Part shown: piece by piece, positions 32,060-43,522 of the stretch | Numbering within the stretch: position 1 is the first letter of the stretch | Layout: each line of letters opens with the position of its first letter | Origin: Euclidia mi | Lineage: Eukaryota > Arthropoda > Insecta > Lepidoptera > Erebidae | Direction: 5' to 3' | NCBI GenBank assembly: GCA_944739405.2 | Contig: OX123197.2 | Span: forward strand, 53,420,047-53,484,046 | DNA length: 64,000 nucleotides | Notes under the pieces: generated by a model | Database searches by the model: none | Seen by the model: only the letters and a program-made list of their open reading frames with translations | Told to the model about the DNA's origin: nothing | Position numbers and translations under genes: made by a program

Positions 32060-34478
32060 CCGTCACCCAATGCCCGGATCTCACCACCAGGAACATCGTT
32101 GTGGTGAGAATAAGGACTGGCACCTTGCATATTGTGGCTGTCTCATATTACTTCGAACTGAACTCACCGATTGGGCCGTACCTGGAGCAGCTCAAAAAGA
32201 TAGCTGAAACTCTGGGCCCTCATAAAATCCTCATTGGGGGCGACTCCAATGCAAAGAGCGCTTGGTGGAGTAGTCCGAAAACCGATAGCAGAGGGGAAGA
32301 CTTCGTCGTAATGCTCCACGAAATGGGGCTGCAGGTCTTCAACGAGGGAGATACCCCAACTTTTTACACCGTGAGGGGCCTTAGGACCCTCACAAGCTAC
32401 GTCGACGTAACGGCGTGCTGCGCGGATTTGCTGGGCCTCATCGTGGACTGAAGGGTAGAGGAGGACGCGATCTGCTTGGACCACAACGCCATATTGTTTG
32501 AAGACACGCGTCTTTAATAGCAAAAAGGCCAATTGGTCCCAGTTTCGTGAGAAACTGAACCAACTGGCCACTGAAAATAACATCACCAAAGGCGAAATAG
32601 ACTCAATTACCGAAGCCTCTCAAATAGACGTGGTAATTGAAAAGTAAATCAAAGCCGTAAAAGACGCGTGTAAGGAGAGTATACCAGCGAGGAAAGTAAG
32701 AACAGAAGTAATCATACCGTGGTGGTCCGAGGAACTCGCCCTCATGAAGAGGAAGGTCAACACGATGAGGCGCAGGGTCCGGTGCGCGGTGCCGTGTCGT
32801 AGGGCCCAAGGTGGTTGATGAGTACCTGCAGACAAAAATCAATTACGAAACCGAAGCAAAAAACGCGCAAATAAAATCCTGGAAGTCCTTCTGTGCCAAA
32901 CAAGACAGAGAAGGCATGTGGGAAGGGATCTACAGAGTCATACGACGGACCGAGATAAGGAAAGAGGACCAACCACTCCTATGGATGGGCAAGCGTCTGA
33001 TGGAAGGCGACTCTGCCGCACTACTCGCCACCACCTTCTACCCAGAGGATGACCAGAAGGAGGACACCGAGGATCACAGAGAGATCCGGAAACTGGCGGA
33101 GGAAGTAAACGAGCGGTGGCAAAAATGAAACTCTGGACCCTCGTTTACAGAGGAAGAACTCAGGTCAGCGGTGTCCTCTTTCAATTCAAAAAAGGCACCC
33201 GGAGAAGATGGGCTCACGGCGGATATATGCCATCAGGCCATAGCTCAGGATCCGGGAGCTTACCTATCACTGGCAAATAAATGTTTAGAAATGGGATTCT
33301 TTCCCAACGCTTGGAAGAATGCGGTGGTAGTAGTGCTACGCAAGCCAGGGAAGGATACTTACGACCACCCCAAATACATTAGGCCGATAGGCCTGTTGCC
33401 AGTGATGGGAAAGATCCTGGAAAAGCTTATGGTGGAAAGAGTCAAATGGCATCTCCTGCCCAAAATGAGCCCAAAACAGTACGGGTTTATGCCCCAGAGG
33501 GCCACCGAGGACGCTCTTTATGCCCTGGTGCATCACACCCGTGACGGGCTTCGTTTAAAGAAGCTGGTCACGGTGGTATCGCTGGACATAGAGGGCGCTT
33601 TTGACAGTGCCTGGTGGCTGGCCATAAGGGTGAGGATGGCGGAGGAGGGCTGTCCCGTAAATATTCGCAGGATGCTGGATGGCTACCTGACACAGCGCGA
33701 GGTATGTGTGCGTTACGCGTGACACGAACACAATAGGGAAACTTTCAAAGGGTGTGTTCAGGGGTCAATAGGGGGGCCTATCTTATGGAACCTATTGCTG
33801 GACCCACTGCTGAGGGAGCTTGGGGAGCGTGGGGACTACAGCCAGGCATTTGCAGACGATGTGGTTCTCGTTTTCCTGGGCGACACAGCGTTGGAAATCC
33901 AGACCAAGGCGAATGCCGCTCTCGCGCATGTACGGGAGTGGGGTGTCAAGAACAAACTTCAATTTGCGCCGCATAAAACCAAGGCCATGCTTATCACTAA
34001 TCGCCTGAAATATGACACTCCACACCCGAACATGGGCGGGATCGACATCGAGATGTTTAGAAATATAAAAATACTGGGCCTCACTATCGATGATAAACTC
34101 ACGCTTAACGCGCACATAAATGACGCTGTAAGAAAGTGCTTCGCCATTTATAAGTCGCTGTCAAGAGCGGCGAAAATTAGCTGGGGCCTCCACCCGGAGG
34201 TTTTTAGGAGCATGTACACGGCACTGGTGGAACCCATAATGTTGTACGTGGCAAGTGCATGGGCACCGGCGGTAAAAAAGAAGGGCGTGCAGAAGCAGCT
34301 GAATTTCCTTCAGAGAGTCTTTGCACAAAAGCTCTGCAGGGCATACAGGACCGTCTCCCTGAACGCGGCCCTAGTCCTGGCCGGAATACTCCCTCTCCAT
34401 CTAAGGGTGCAGGAAGCTGCAGGCTTGTTCGAGGCGAGGAAGAGGATATCGTGGTCGGAACTGGGGGCAGTGAGGTAG
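32060..34478 (+). pseudogene. R1/LOA-like LINE ORF2, endonuclease and RT
   Basis: Endonuclease at 32101-32451 (VSYYFELNSPIGPYLEQL, ILIGGDSNAKSAWW, the GDxN block, YVDVTACCADLLG). A decayed linker follows (32452-32810). RT at 32811-33128 and 33171-33722 has KKAPGEDGLTADI, IGLLPVMGKILEKLMVERV and SLDIEGAFDSAWW. A break lies around motif B (33723-33794). At 33795-34478 the catalytic FADDVVLVFLG and the C-terminus are present. At least three frame changes. Inactive. Confidence 0.8.
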
Positions 34479-34679
34479 AGACGATGGAGCCCTACAGAAG
34501 CCAGCCGTATCCGGCCTTGCATATGAGTCTGCAGTTCATTGTCTTGGTGCACCCAGAGGACGTGTTGGCAAACGCCAACAAAGACGTAATACACAGATGG
34601 CAGTAGGATTGAGGGCAAGGTTGGAGCCTTACTATCCGTGTAGACTAGTGAGGCCGAAGACCGGGCCCTCAAACTCAAA

Positions 34680-35399
34680 ATGCCATCCTACTGTACGGTG
34701 TACCAGGCGGAACTGCTTGCCATATGGAAGGCCACATTGGAGATAGCGGCCCGCTCTGAAGCAAGCTTCGGAGTCTTTATTGGCTCACGCGCGGACCTTC
34801 AAACCGTCGTTAATAACAAGGCGACTCACCTGCTTGCGGTCAAGGCTTGTAGAAACCGGCATGAGGCGAAGATCCAGAACAAAACTGTGTCTTTGTTTTG
34901 GATAAAAGCACATGCAGGTCATACAGGGAACGAGAGGGCTGACCTGCTGGCGAGAGAGGCCGCTCTGAAATTAAAAACAGTGCCGCATTACGACAAGTGC
35001 CCGATTTCATTCGTGAAGCGACAGATCCGTCAGGCGTCGCTTCACGAATGGAACCGGAGGTATAGAGAAGGGGACACCGCCGCCGTGACGAAACTCTTCT
35101 TCCCGGACGCAGTGGAGGCGTACAGGCTAGTCCGTAAGATCGATCTGACAGCGATACTAACACAAGTACTAACGGGACACGGCGGGTTCTCTGAATATTT
35201 ACACCGATTCAAATGTAAAGAGAACCCGTCGTGTCTCTGTGAGCCGGGAACCTCGGAGTCCGTAGTCCACATCTTATTAAATTGCCCTATCCACGATGTG
35301 GAACGACATAATCTGCAACAAGAAATAGGGGACACCATAAAGGTGGACAACATGTGCACCCTTATGGCGGACCCCAAAAACAAGGGACTAAATTATTAA
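34680..35399 (+). pseudogene. R1/LOA-like LINE ORF2, RNase H-like domain and C-terminal knuckle
   Basis: Open frame with VYQAELLAIWKAT (the conserved E), GSRADLQTVVN (the D position), WIKAHAGHTGNERADLLARE (the conserved His and final D), then a C-terminal segment ending in a Cys/His cluster (CKENPSCLCEPGTSESVVHILLNCP). It is separated from the RT by a frameshifted interval (34479-34679). RNase H activity would remove RNA template during cDNA synthesis. This 240-codon piece is intact by itself. Confidence 0.75.
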
Positions 35400-35762
35400 T
35401 TTCTGTTCTGTTGTTGCGGAGCAAGTCATGCGCAGAAATAGATAGAGTAGAGAGTAGAATCTTATTTGATTAAATATGACCTTCGGACTCCCTAATAGAT
35501 CTTTCTGTGCATGGCTCGCTTCGCAGGAAGTCTTAGCTTTATTATCTACCTATATATGAATTAAAATAATTAAATGTATTATTGAAATGTATTAAAATAG
35601 ATATCATATAATAATAAAGATCCCCAAATAAATCCCTTCCCAATTCGATGACGAGTGCAAAGTGACGGATGTGCGGAAGTAAGAAAGGCCTCTGACTATG
35701 TCAGGGGAACACGGGCTCAACACCCTGCGATGGCGGGTGCCTTAAATAAAAAAATAAAAAAA

Positions 35763-36430
35763 CAGGGATCCCTGAGGAATACCCCTAGGTACCTTTTGGG
35801 GTGAGGATGATATCGTCGAACCATCTTTCTTTCGTATCTCTACCGTCTGTAACCTACTCGTGAGATAACTATCAAACCACTGTATAGTACTTGTTTAAAA
35901 ACCCATAGTAGGCAAGCTTCGACAGTAGCAGGTTTCCATTGATGCTGTCAAACGCGCGGGAATAGTTCAATAGCGTCGAAATGGTACCCTCGCTCGCCAC
36001 GATCTCTTGCCTGTAAAATGTTGTCTATGACATCCGCCAAGGCTGTGGCCGTTCCTCTACCCTTTCTAAATCCTGACTGTAAGTCTGGAAGGATATCGTT
36101 TGTTTTAAAAAATCAGTAATCTGTAAGTACGCAACCCTCTCTTGCACCTTAGATAAGCACGGTAAGATGCATATGAGACGCAAATCCTTAAAAGTTTGCA
36201 GGTTATTATTTTTGGAAAAGGTCTTACTATTGCTCGGCGCCACAATTCTGGAAATTTATTAGCAACGATTGATGTGTTTATGATATCAGTAATAGCCTCA
36301 AGAGATTGTGGGAGGGTAAGCACATCTCCTTTGATATTCCATCATTTCCCCATAGCATTAGTGCCTATAGGTATTCTTAATTATACTAAGTATGGTTTTA
36401 GAATCAGTTGGGGTCAATGAAAACTTTACA
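35763..36430 (-). pseudogene. CR1-like LINE RT fragment
   Basis: Minus-strand pieces contain GVPQGSL (near 35770), ALLNYSRAFDSIN-like motif A (about 35960), KGRGTATALADV-like sequence and DLRLICILPCLSKV (about 36130-36180). These are close to LINE-F ORF2 (DLRPISILPCLSKV, FSRAFESIN). Truncated at both ends, with several frameshifts. Confidence 0.75.
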
Positions 36431-37429
36431 GAATCGCGTTGATGATACTCAAAAAACGTTAATTGCGAGATGGGAACAATTATGAGGTAGATCCACGCAA
36501 TTTATTTTTGGTTTTTCTTTGGGTTAGTTTTGCACAGGCTTATTTCTATTTTCATTAAAACATTATCTGATATTTTACTATGAGATGTTGTTTAGAGCAT
36601 TTTCTGGGCCAATATATTTATTTTATACACCGACAGATCGAATGAAAAACCGGGGGTGCCTAGGCTCCTGCCCCGCAGTGAAACAGCTAATACGTATACA
36701 GGGCTGATTTTTCCATCTAGAGTAGACATTAGGAAAATCATCTGTTCAAACGACAGAGCCAACACAAGAATTTAAAGACTGAATTGAAACTTGTTACCTA
36801 AAATGTAGTAATATGGTGAACTATCAGCTGCACAGCTGATTAAAACTACATTAAAGTATCGCATTAAATTTGGTCTAAACTAGGAGCAAAACCGTTACCC
36901 AGACAGGTTTGAGCGCCCGAAGCCAATTTAGTTGGAACCCATGATTCTCGTTAAAACTTTTTAACCAGGACATCGCACGCAAACTATGATACAATATCAA
37001 CTGCCTTTTTGCTGTATTTATTGTTGCATACGTTGTTAAAGAAACAGTTTTATCAACAGTACACATGTCGTTGGGTTTTTAAAGGATTTATGTGGATAAA
37101 ACTTTACCTTCATTTTGTCACGTAGGGTCATAATTGTGTTTGAAGCATCAAAACAAAAGCAATTTTTGATTCGAATTAATGTGTAAACCGCTGCGTATAT
37201 AGGATAAATGTTTACTAACTGCGCCTCGTTGCTCCAGTCGCCAATCGTGCTCGCTTACCTTTTTTCCACCAACTTAAGAGTGGAATATAAAAATGCCTTG
37301 GTTGATCTACGTTATGATTGATTGTTCTTAAGTTTGGCGGGCATCGTACATACTAATTATGATTAATGATATTTTTTCTGTGAAGACAATGATTAAAAAA
37401 ATCGTCAATTAACGAGACGCAAAGTCATC
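36431..37429. other. Unassigned intergenic stretch
   Basis: About 1 kb, AT-rich. A 63-codon open stretch at 36875-37066 on the minus strand shows no recognisable domain. I see no RNA gene or terminal repeats. Confidence 0.4.
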
Positions 37430-37720
37430 GAGGATGTTGACAGATCAGTCGCCTAGTATCATGCAAATCAGTGTTAAAGAAATCGCCTGGAATTGTGGAA
37501 AATCATTTCATAACTTTTGTATCACGATAACAAAGTGCTGCTCGTGAAAGATTTTTAGCAAAACAACTCAAAAATCGTTGCTCAGCCATATTCATCCATG
37601 GCCCCATGCGACCTTTCCTGTTTCCAATTCTAAAAAACCCTATGAAAGGATGAACATATTTTGCAACCATTGAGAAAATAAAAACGGAATTTCATGAGGC
37701 TGATATGGTTATTTGAATGA
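37430..37720 (+). pseudogene. mariner-type transposase relic
   Basis: In shifting frames the plus strand reads RLELWKIIS and YHDN (second catalytic D region, about 37520), LLVKDF, QNNSKIVAQPYSS, MAPCD (third catalytic D, about 37597-37611), then NPMKG, FATIEKIKTEFHEA. This order matches the C-terminal catalytic core of mariner (DD34D) transposases. At least four stops and frameshifts and a small deletion between HDN and LLV make it a relic. Inverted terminal repeats not found. Confidence 0.7.
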
Positions 37721-37899
37721 TAACGCGACTAGATCGTAAATTGAACAATGTGTCAAAATATGCGTCAACGATAAAGAGACGATGATGACATTAAATTAGC
37801 AGAATACCAATTGTGATTCAATTCCAAATCTAATCGCATTTTGTGCAAAATACAATGTCGATGTCAGATATAATACGAGAATTGGCCTTCAATCTATTC

Positions 37900-38165
37900 T
37901 GACTATGAGAAAGGTAAGGCCATAGTCAACCATGCTGGCCAAGTGCGGGTTGGCTGATTTCACATTTATTTCGAGAGCATTATGGAGAACTCACAGACAT
38001 GCAGGTTTCAGTTAAGCAAGTGATAACAAAACATAACTTCACGTCTTTTATCCTTGAAAGGGTAGGCAGAGGTGTATTACACACCCAACTTTCACCAGTT
38101 ATGTTGAAGTCCCAATGTAACAGGGAGCGAGCCTATTGCCATCTACCGGGCACATTATTAAGCGA
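37900..38165. repeat. Dispersed repeat joined to minus-strand SINE tail
   Basis: 37910-38015 repeats the unit at 14215-14330 (CATAGTCAACCATGCTGGCC, GCATTATGGAGAACTCACAG, GACATGCAGGTTTC). 38030-38165 is a minus-strand SINE 3' half (GGGTAGGCAGAGGTGTATTA, GGAGCGAGCCTATTGCC, CCGGGCACATTATTAAGCGA) of the 22560 family. Confidence 0.65.
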
Positions 38166-38286
38166 GCGATAATTAACCATTTATACGCCATTACGCACAT
38201 AACACGCATACATTTGGCTCACATATATAAATATAACTTTTAACTATAGAGATATAGAGGATATACGCGATCAGTATAAAGAGATA

Positions 38287-39373
38287 TTGGAAGTGAGGTT
38301 AAAAGATTTGTTTGAGAAAGAAGAGTGCGAAATAGAAGAATTTTGGAAAGAGTTTAAGAATGGAATGATTGAGACAGCCACTCAAGTATGTGGCGTAAGC
38401 AAGAGGAAGAACGTTAAGAAAATTTGTAATGAATGGTGGGATCAAGAAGTAAGCGGTGTAGTTGCGGAAAACGCAAAGCTTGGATGGACTTGCTGACCTT
38501 AAGAGCCAACAAAAGAGTACAAGGTGGTGTGAATGACAATGAAAGTATTGTAAAAAAAAAGTATGACAGGTTGAAATATAAAGTAAAAGAGATAGTGAGA
38601 AGAAAGAAAGAAGAATGCAAGGATAAATTTGATAGAAAATTTGCCCAACATTTTCGGGCCAAGATCAAATTATTCTGGCACTTGGTCAGAACAGCCCGAG
38701 GCAAATCAGAGGTTTCGAAAGTTGGTGTGATAAGGGATATAAATGGAAGTATTATTAGAGAGAATGGGGAAATTCTGAATCAGTGGAAGGTATATTTTGA
38801 GAATTTGTTTGAACGAGGAGGGAGCGACAATAGGAATATAGTAACGAATGAGGAAGATAATTGTGAAAGTGGGATAAGTATGGAAGAGATACGATATGCA
38901 TTGAAAAGTATGAAGGTGGGTAAAGCTGCGGGATATGACAGGATATCTGCTGAAATGCTCAACTTAGGCGAAGGCGTCACTGCAAGCCTGCTGTATCTAC
39001 TGTTTAATAAATGTTGGTGGTCCGGTCGTGTACCAGGTGACTGGAACAAAGCCGTTATTGTGCCACTGTACAAGGGCAAAGGGTCACAGCAGGAATGCAA
39101 AAATTATTGCGGTATCAGCCTCCTGAGTGTTGCTGGCAAATTGTATGCAAAGACACTGATTGAAAGAGTAATTTCTGAAACGGACAGTAAAATTTGGGAT
39201 GTGCAAGCGGGATTCAGAAAGGGAATGGGATGTACGGATCAAGTCTTTTCCTTAAGGTGCATTGCAGAGAAAGTCTTAAGTAAACACCAGAATCGTGTGG
39301 TGAGGGATGAACTTTGGTCAACACTTTCTGTGTATGGAGTGAGCAGCAGTCTGATACGGGTACTTGAATCCTT
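38287..39373 (+). pseudogene. RTE LINE RT, first part
   Basis: 38287-38496 and 38500-39373 (one frameshift near 38470) encode the linker (FWKEFKNGMIETATQVCGVS, EWWDQEV, ARGKSEVSKVG) and RT blocks KVGKAAGYDRISAEML, VPLYKGKGSQQECKNYCGIS and QAGFRKGMGCTDQVFSLRC. Compared with the copy at 63351, the motif A segment (CAFIDLEKAYDRV) has been deleted just after KHQNRVV. The sequence then runs into the LINE-E insertion in the LESL block. Confidence 0.85.
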
Positions 39374-39481
39374 ACAACATTATTAGAAACAGAAAAAACG
39401 CCTGATGTAAAAAATAAGCAATCGATCACGATCACACCAATCAATAATAATAAGAACAATTGCAATTCTGTTAGTAGGAAA

Positions 39482-40267
39482 TTGAACGAAATAACTAGCG
39501 CCGCAAGAAATCTAATGACTGACCTAAATACTGATTCGGGAAAAAAAACACCTACTGCACAGCATACAAAGAATGGGTCGAATAACACTCAACAAAAACA
39601 TAGTAAGGAAGCATATAAACGGAAGATTATTATTTTAGCCGACGAACAGGGGCGCCGCATTCAAAACAATTTGCAATATCTATTAGGTGATAACTTTAGG
39701 GTCACCTGTTTCTGGAAGCCGCAAGCGCATATGCAGGAAGTTTTACGTATGGAGAATACTCTACTGAGTACTTACGATAAAAATGATTTTGTAATCGTTC
39801 TGGCTGGCATAAATGATAAGAACCCAAGTTCATTGCAATATTGTTTAGATAGCTTCTTAAATAATGTTAGTAAAACAAATGTATTGATTTCAGAAGTGCC
39901 ACATAACAGAAACTTAAATGAAAAAAAACTTAATTATACCCTAAAGTTTCTATGTTCTCGCTACTCAAATACAACTTATTTAGACATGAACTACTCTACA
40001 TATTTGCCTAACTACAGTAGGTTGCCTTTATATATATCTCAACGATTACTGAAAGAAATTCTTAGCTCGGTTTATAGAATGAATTACGATTTTTATATTA
40101 GACAGCAAAAATATCACTTAGCGCAGAATAGTAAAATGATAAACGCTAGCACACAAACGGATTTCGAAGAGATTAAAGACAGGCGACAAATTGAAAAGTT
40201 GTCTATTTCGAAAGCTGATACAAACATTGCTGCGCATACACACGAGGATTCTGAGTTTTTTCTATAA
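39482..40267 (+). CDS. LINE-E ORF1, esterase (SGNH)-like domain
   Basis: Open for 261 codons. It has IIILADEQGRRIQNNLQYLL at the block I position of SGNH hydrolases (usual GDS replaced by ADE), FVIVLAGINDKNPSS (GxND-type block III), and a late region with YLDMN. CR1-clade ORF1 proteins carry an esterase domain of this kind. The catalytic Ser appears lost, so enzymatic activity is doubtful. The N-terminal PHD finger expected in CR1 is missing by truncation. TAA 40265-40267 overlaps the ORF2 ATG as TAATG. Confidence 0.55.
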   Translation: MNEITSAARNLMTDLNTDSGKKTPTAQHTKNGSNNTQQKHSKEAYKRKIIILADEQGRRIQNNLQYLLGDNFRVTCFWKPQAHMQEVLRMENTLLSTYDKNDFVIVLAGINDKNPSSLQYCLDSFLNNVSKTNVLISEVPHNRNLNEKKLNYTLKFLCSRYSNTTYLDMNYSTYLPNYSRLPLYISQRLLKEILSSVYRMNYDFYIRQQKYHLAQNSKMINASTQTDFEEIKDRRQIEKLSISKADTNIAAHTHEDSEFFL

Positions 40268-41499
40268 TGAGTTTAACATCATACATCAAAACATTGCAAT
40301 TAACAAATCGGACCGACTAACTGTATGTATAGATGAATTATATAACAACGGTACTATAATAGATGTTATCTGTGTAACTGAACATTTTTTAAATACTGGC
40401 TGTGAATATTTCATGTCTATCCCAAATTTTTGCATAGCTGCATTCTTTTCAAGAGATGTAAAGCGCGGAGGGACAAGTATATTTGTCAGGCAGGGAATAC
40501 AATACCGAGAACTTACAGATGTATCCAAACAATCGGTTGCAGGTATTTTCGAGTGTTGTGCCATAGAAGTAATAGCGCATGAGATGATCATTGTCTGTAT
40601 TTATCGGGTGCCTAATTGTAATTATCAGGTATTTTATGAAAAGCTGGATAACATACTGTCTAAAGTTAATTTACTTACAAACAAAAAGTTGATACTATGT
40701 GGCGATTTTAATATTGACGTTCTGAGGAGAAATAATATAACTATGGAATTTGAATACTTCTAACTAAGTTATAATCTTAAATTATCGCTATACAAACCCA
40801 CTAGACTAGCCAGTAACACATGTATAGATAAGTTTGCATATAATCCCCGAATCAAGTGTAAAGCTAAGATAATATATATATAATACTTCACATTATAATA
40901 TAATACTACCATACGTCCCAAATATTGACATTGCCTGTTAATAAAACATGTAAATTAAAATACTGGAGAACAATTAAACAAGACATTTGTAAAGAAAATT
41001 TAAAATTATTCAAAAATCAATTACAGCGCTTATCTTTTAGAGAAGTTTATAATGAAAACGAAACAAACAAGGCTTATGATATTTTTATGGATATTTTTAC
41101 CTTACTTTATAAACTTTGTTTTCCTGAAAAAATAATTACGATAAAAACTAACAAAAAATCAAAGTGGATATCGCGTGGTATAAAAAAATGTAGTCAAACA
41201 CAAAGACGATTGCTTTGGAATTGTAGACTGAAACCTACCTTGAAAAATAAAAAATATTTCAGAGAATACAGTTTACGTTACAAAAAAATTATAAAACTGA
41301 CTCAAAACGAACAAAATAATCACTTCATAAATACGTCACAAAATAAATCAAAAGCCACTTGGCAAATAATTAATAAAAATAATTTTAATATGCCACAAAG
41401 CCAAATTATAAGTGTTAACCTAAATAATTCAGTAATTACCCACCCAAAGGATATAGCAGATGCATTTAATAATTATTTTATAGATGACATTGAAAATAA

Positions 41500-41700
41500 T
41501 ATTAACTCTGACATCTCTAATAGTATTGGTTCTGACATTTACAATGGTATTGGTTCTGACATTTCTAATAATATTATTTCTGACATTTCTAATAGTATTG
41601 ATCCTGACATTTCTAATAGTATTAATTCTGACATTTCTAATGGTATTGATTCTGACATTTCTAATGGTATTAATTTTGACATTTCTAATAATAATTCTGA
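41500..41700 (+). repeat. 24-bp minisatellite in LINE-E ORF2
   Basis: About eight in-frame copies of a 24-base unit (TCTGACATTTCTAATAGTAT then TGAT, varied) encode an 8-residue repeat DISNxIxS. It lies between the endonuclease and RT. The reading frame is kept through all units, so it expanded in multiples of three. Open frames on both strands here are by-products of the repeat. Confidence 0.85.
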
Positions 41701-43181
41701 TAGTAAAAATTCTTATAATAATTATTCTAATAATCGTAATAATTTTAATAATATGACATTGCAATCATTATTTATATTACCCGTTACAAATGATGACATT
41801 ACACAAATAATCAAGAGCCTTAAAAATACAAATACTGTTTATGATGGCGTATGTACAAAGGTGATAAAGTTTGCAAAAGAAGTGATAGCTCCGCCGTTGA
41901 CACATATCATAAATTTAAGTATTACAGAAGGTACATATCCAAATAGCTTAAAAAAGGTTATAGTTAGGCCTCTTCATAAAAAAAACAAAAAAACGGAAAT
42001 GAAAAACTATAGACCCGTAGCTAAAATTCCAGTATTCTCGAAAATCTTTGAAAAGGTAATATATAACTCAATTTATTGTTTCTTTGAGAAATATGATTTA
42101 TTTTGCAAGGAACAAAAAGGTTTTCGAAAAAATAGCACAATAAATATGGCTATACACGATTTATTAAATAATGTTATGACTTCTGTAGACAAAAAGATAC
42201 CAGTTTGTGCCATATACACCGATATGACAAAGGCATTTGACTATGTCAACCATAAAACTTTGCTTGCTAAATTGCATGGGTATGGCATAAGGGGAAATGT
42301 CTTTAACCTGATCGAATCATATTTACGTAACAGGTCACAAAGCACCGAAATTACTAGAGTGTGTTGAAGAACGAAATTAGAAAAAAAATACATATCAGAG
42401 CCTCGGAATGTGATATATGGAGTACCGCAAGGTAGCGTGCTTCCAAAAGTAACTAGTCATAAAATGGTTCTCTTTGCTGACGACAATACTTGCGTAATAA
42501 AAGGCTCTAATTTGACCGAATATCAAAAGGACATTAATGACTGCCTTCATAACATTATAAACTGGTTCGATAATAACAATCTAAAAATTAACCTAACAAA
42601 AACTAAAATTATGCATTTTCACCAACGTTGTGAACCACCAAAAATTAAGATAACATATAAAGACGACATAATTGAGGAAGTAAATAAGACAAAATTTCTA
42701 GGTATAACGATAGATAATAAGCTCACTTGGAAGCCGCAGATAGAAGAAGTATGTAAAAAACTAAATAAATGTGCATATGCACTTCTTCAGCTATCAAAAA
42801 TAGTTAGTCAAGAAGCTTTAGTAACGGCGTATCAGGGATTAGTAGCTTCAGTTTTAAGATATGCAATTATCTTCTGGGGTCAGTCCACAGATCGCGAATT
42901 AATATTCAAAATGCAGAAAAGGTGTATTCGTTGTATGTGTCATCTAAAGATCACCGACAGCTGTGTACCATATTTCAAATCGCTAAAAATATTGACGTTA
43001 CCAGCGCTATATATATTAGAAACAGCTCTTTTTGTTAAAAAAAATATGAAGTTGTTTGTTAAGGTATCTGAGGTGCGACGGGCTCCGATACGAAATCAAT
43101 ACGTTGATAAACTTTGCAATGTGACTTGTAAGACAGCATTAATGCAGAAGAGCTTCTTTGGCATGGCACCGAAGATTTACA

Positions 43182-43245
43182 ACAAACTACCTAATAGAAT
43201 AAAAGACCTGTGTAGACAGGTCTTTTATTCTATTAGGTAGTTTGT
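43182..43245. repeat. Perfect 29-bp inverted duplication
   Basis: Arms 43182-43210 and 43217-43245 are exact reverse complements around a 6-base loop (TGTAGA). The left arm is normal ORF2 sequence (NKLPNRIKDL). The right arm is its inverted copy, after which the normal C-terminus (EFKKSVFNLL) continues. Confidence 0.9.
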
Positions 43246-43522
43246 AGAATTTAAGAAATCTGTATTTAATTTATTAATTCATAAATGTTATTTTTCTATT
43301 AATGACTATTTAGATGATGTACTAATTTAATATAATTTCTATAATTAAGTGTGTGAAAATTTAATCACCTTGAATATTACTTAATTTTATTCGTATTTTA
43401 TGCTCAATTTTATATTTGTATGTCCTATGACAAAACATGGCGCACTATACTAATTTTAAGACCACTGTAATTGTATCTACCTATGTTCAACAAATAAATA
43501 CTGATTCTGATTCTGATTCCTT

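Larger units (their letters stand above)
31000..35762 (+). mobile_element. R1/LOA-like LINE with RNase H
   Basis: ORF1 with three CCHC knuckles, then APE endonuclease, RT and an RNase H-like domain in order, then a 360-bp 3' UTR ending in an A-rich tail at 35747-35762. GC content and codon use are visibly higher than in the surrounding AT-rich elements. Many frameshifts and stops make it inactive. Start near 31000 is approximate. Confidence 0.8.
40268..43325 (+). pseudogene. LINE-E ORF2, endonuclease and RT
   Basis: After TAATG the endonuclease frame appears following a 1-nt loss: FNIIHQNIAINKSD, ICVTEHFLN (ETW block changed to EHF), GGTSIFVRQGI and LILCGDFNIDVLRR, ending 40763 with the rest of the domain deleted. 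RT from 40925: RRLLWNCRLKPTLKNKKYF, a repeat-rich insert (41500-41750), VRPLHKKNKKTEMKNYRPVA, YTDMTKAFDYVNH (motif A), TGA 42365-42367, GVPQGSVL with an in-frame deletion before LFADDNTCVI, then the C-terminus to the palindrome at 43182, with a tail in another frame to TAA near 43325. Confidence 0.8.
39374..43518 (+). mobile_element. LINE-E (CR1-like), nested in the RTE LINE
   Basis: Inserted at TCCTT (39369-39373, repeated at 43518-43522 with one shared base), splitting the RTE RT. 5'-truncated: ORF1 begins inside an esterase-like domain. The 3' end has AAATAAATA and (GATTCT)3. Contains ORF1, ORF2, an expanded minisatellite and a perfect 29-bp inverted duplication. Dead. Confidence 0.85.

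Noticed and set aside
36875..37066. 63-codon minus-strand frame
   Set aside because: No recognisable domain; no neighbouring exon or promoter evidence.
41429..41764. Open frames on both strands over the 24-bp repeat; possible CRISPR-like array
   Set aside because: The units are contiguous and coding in LINE-E ORF2, with no spacers. The extra frames are by-products of the repeat.
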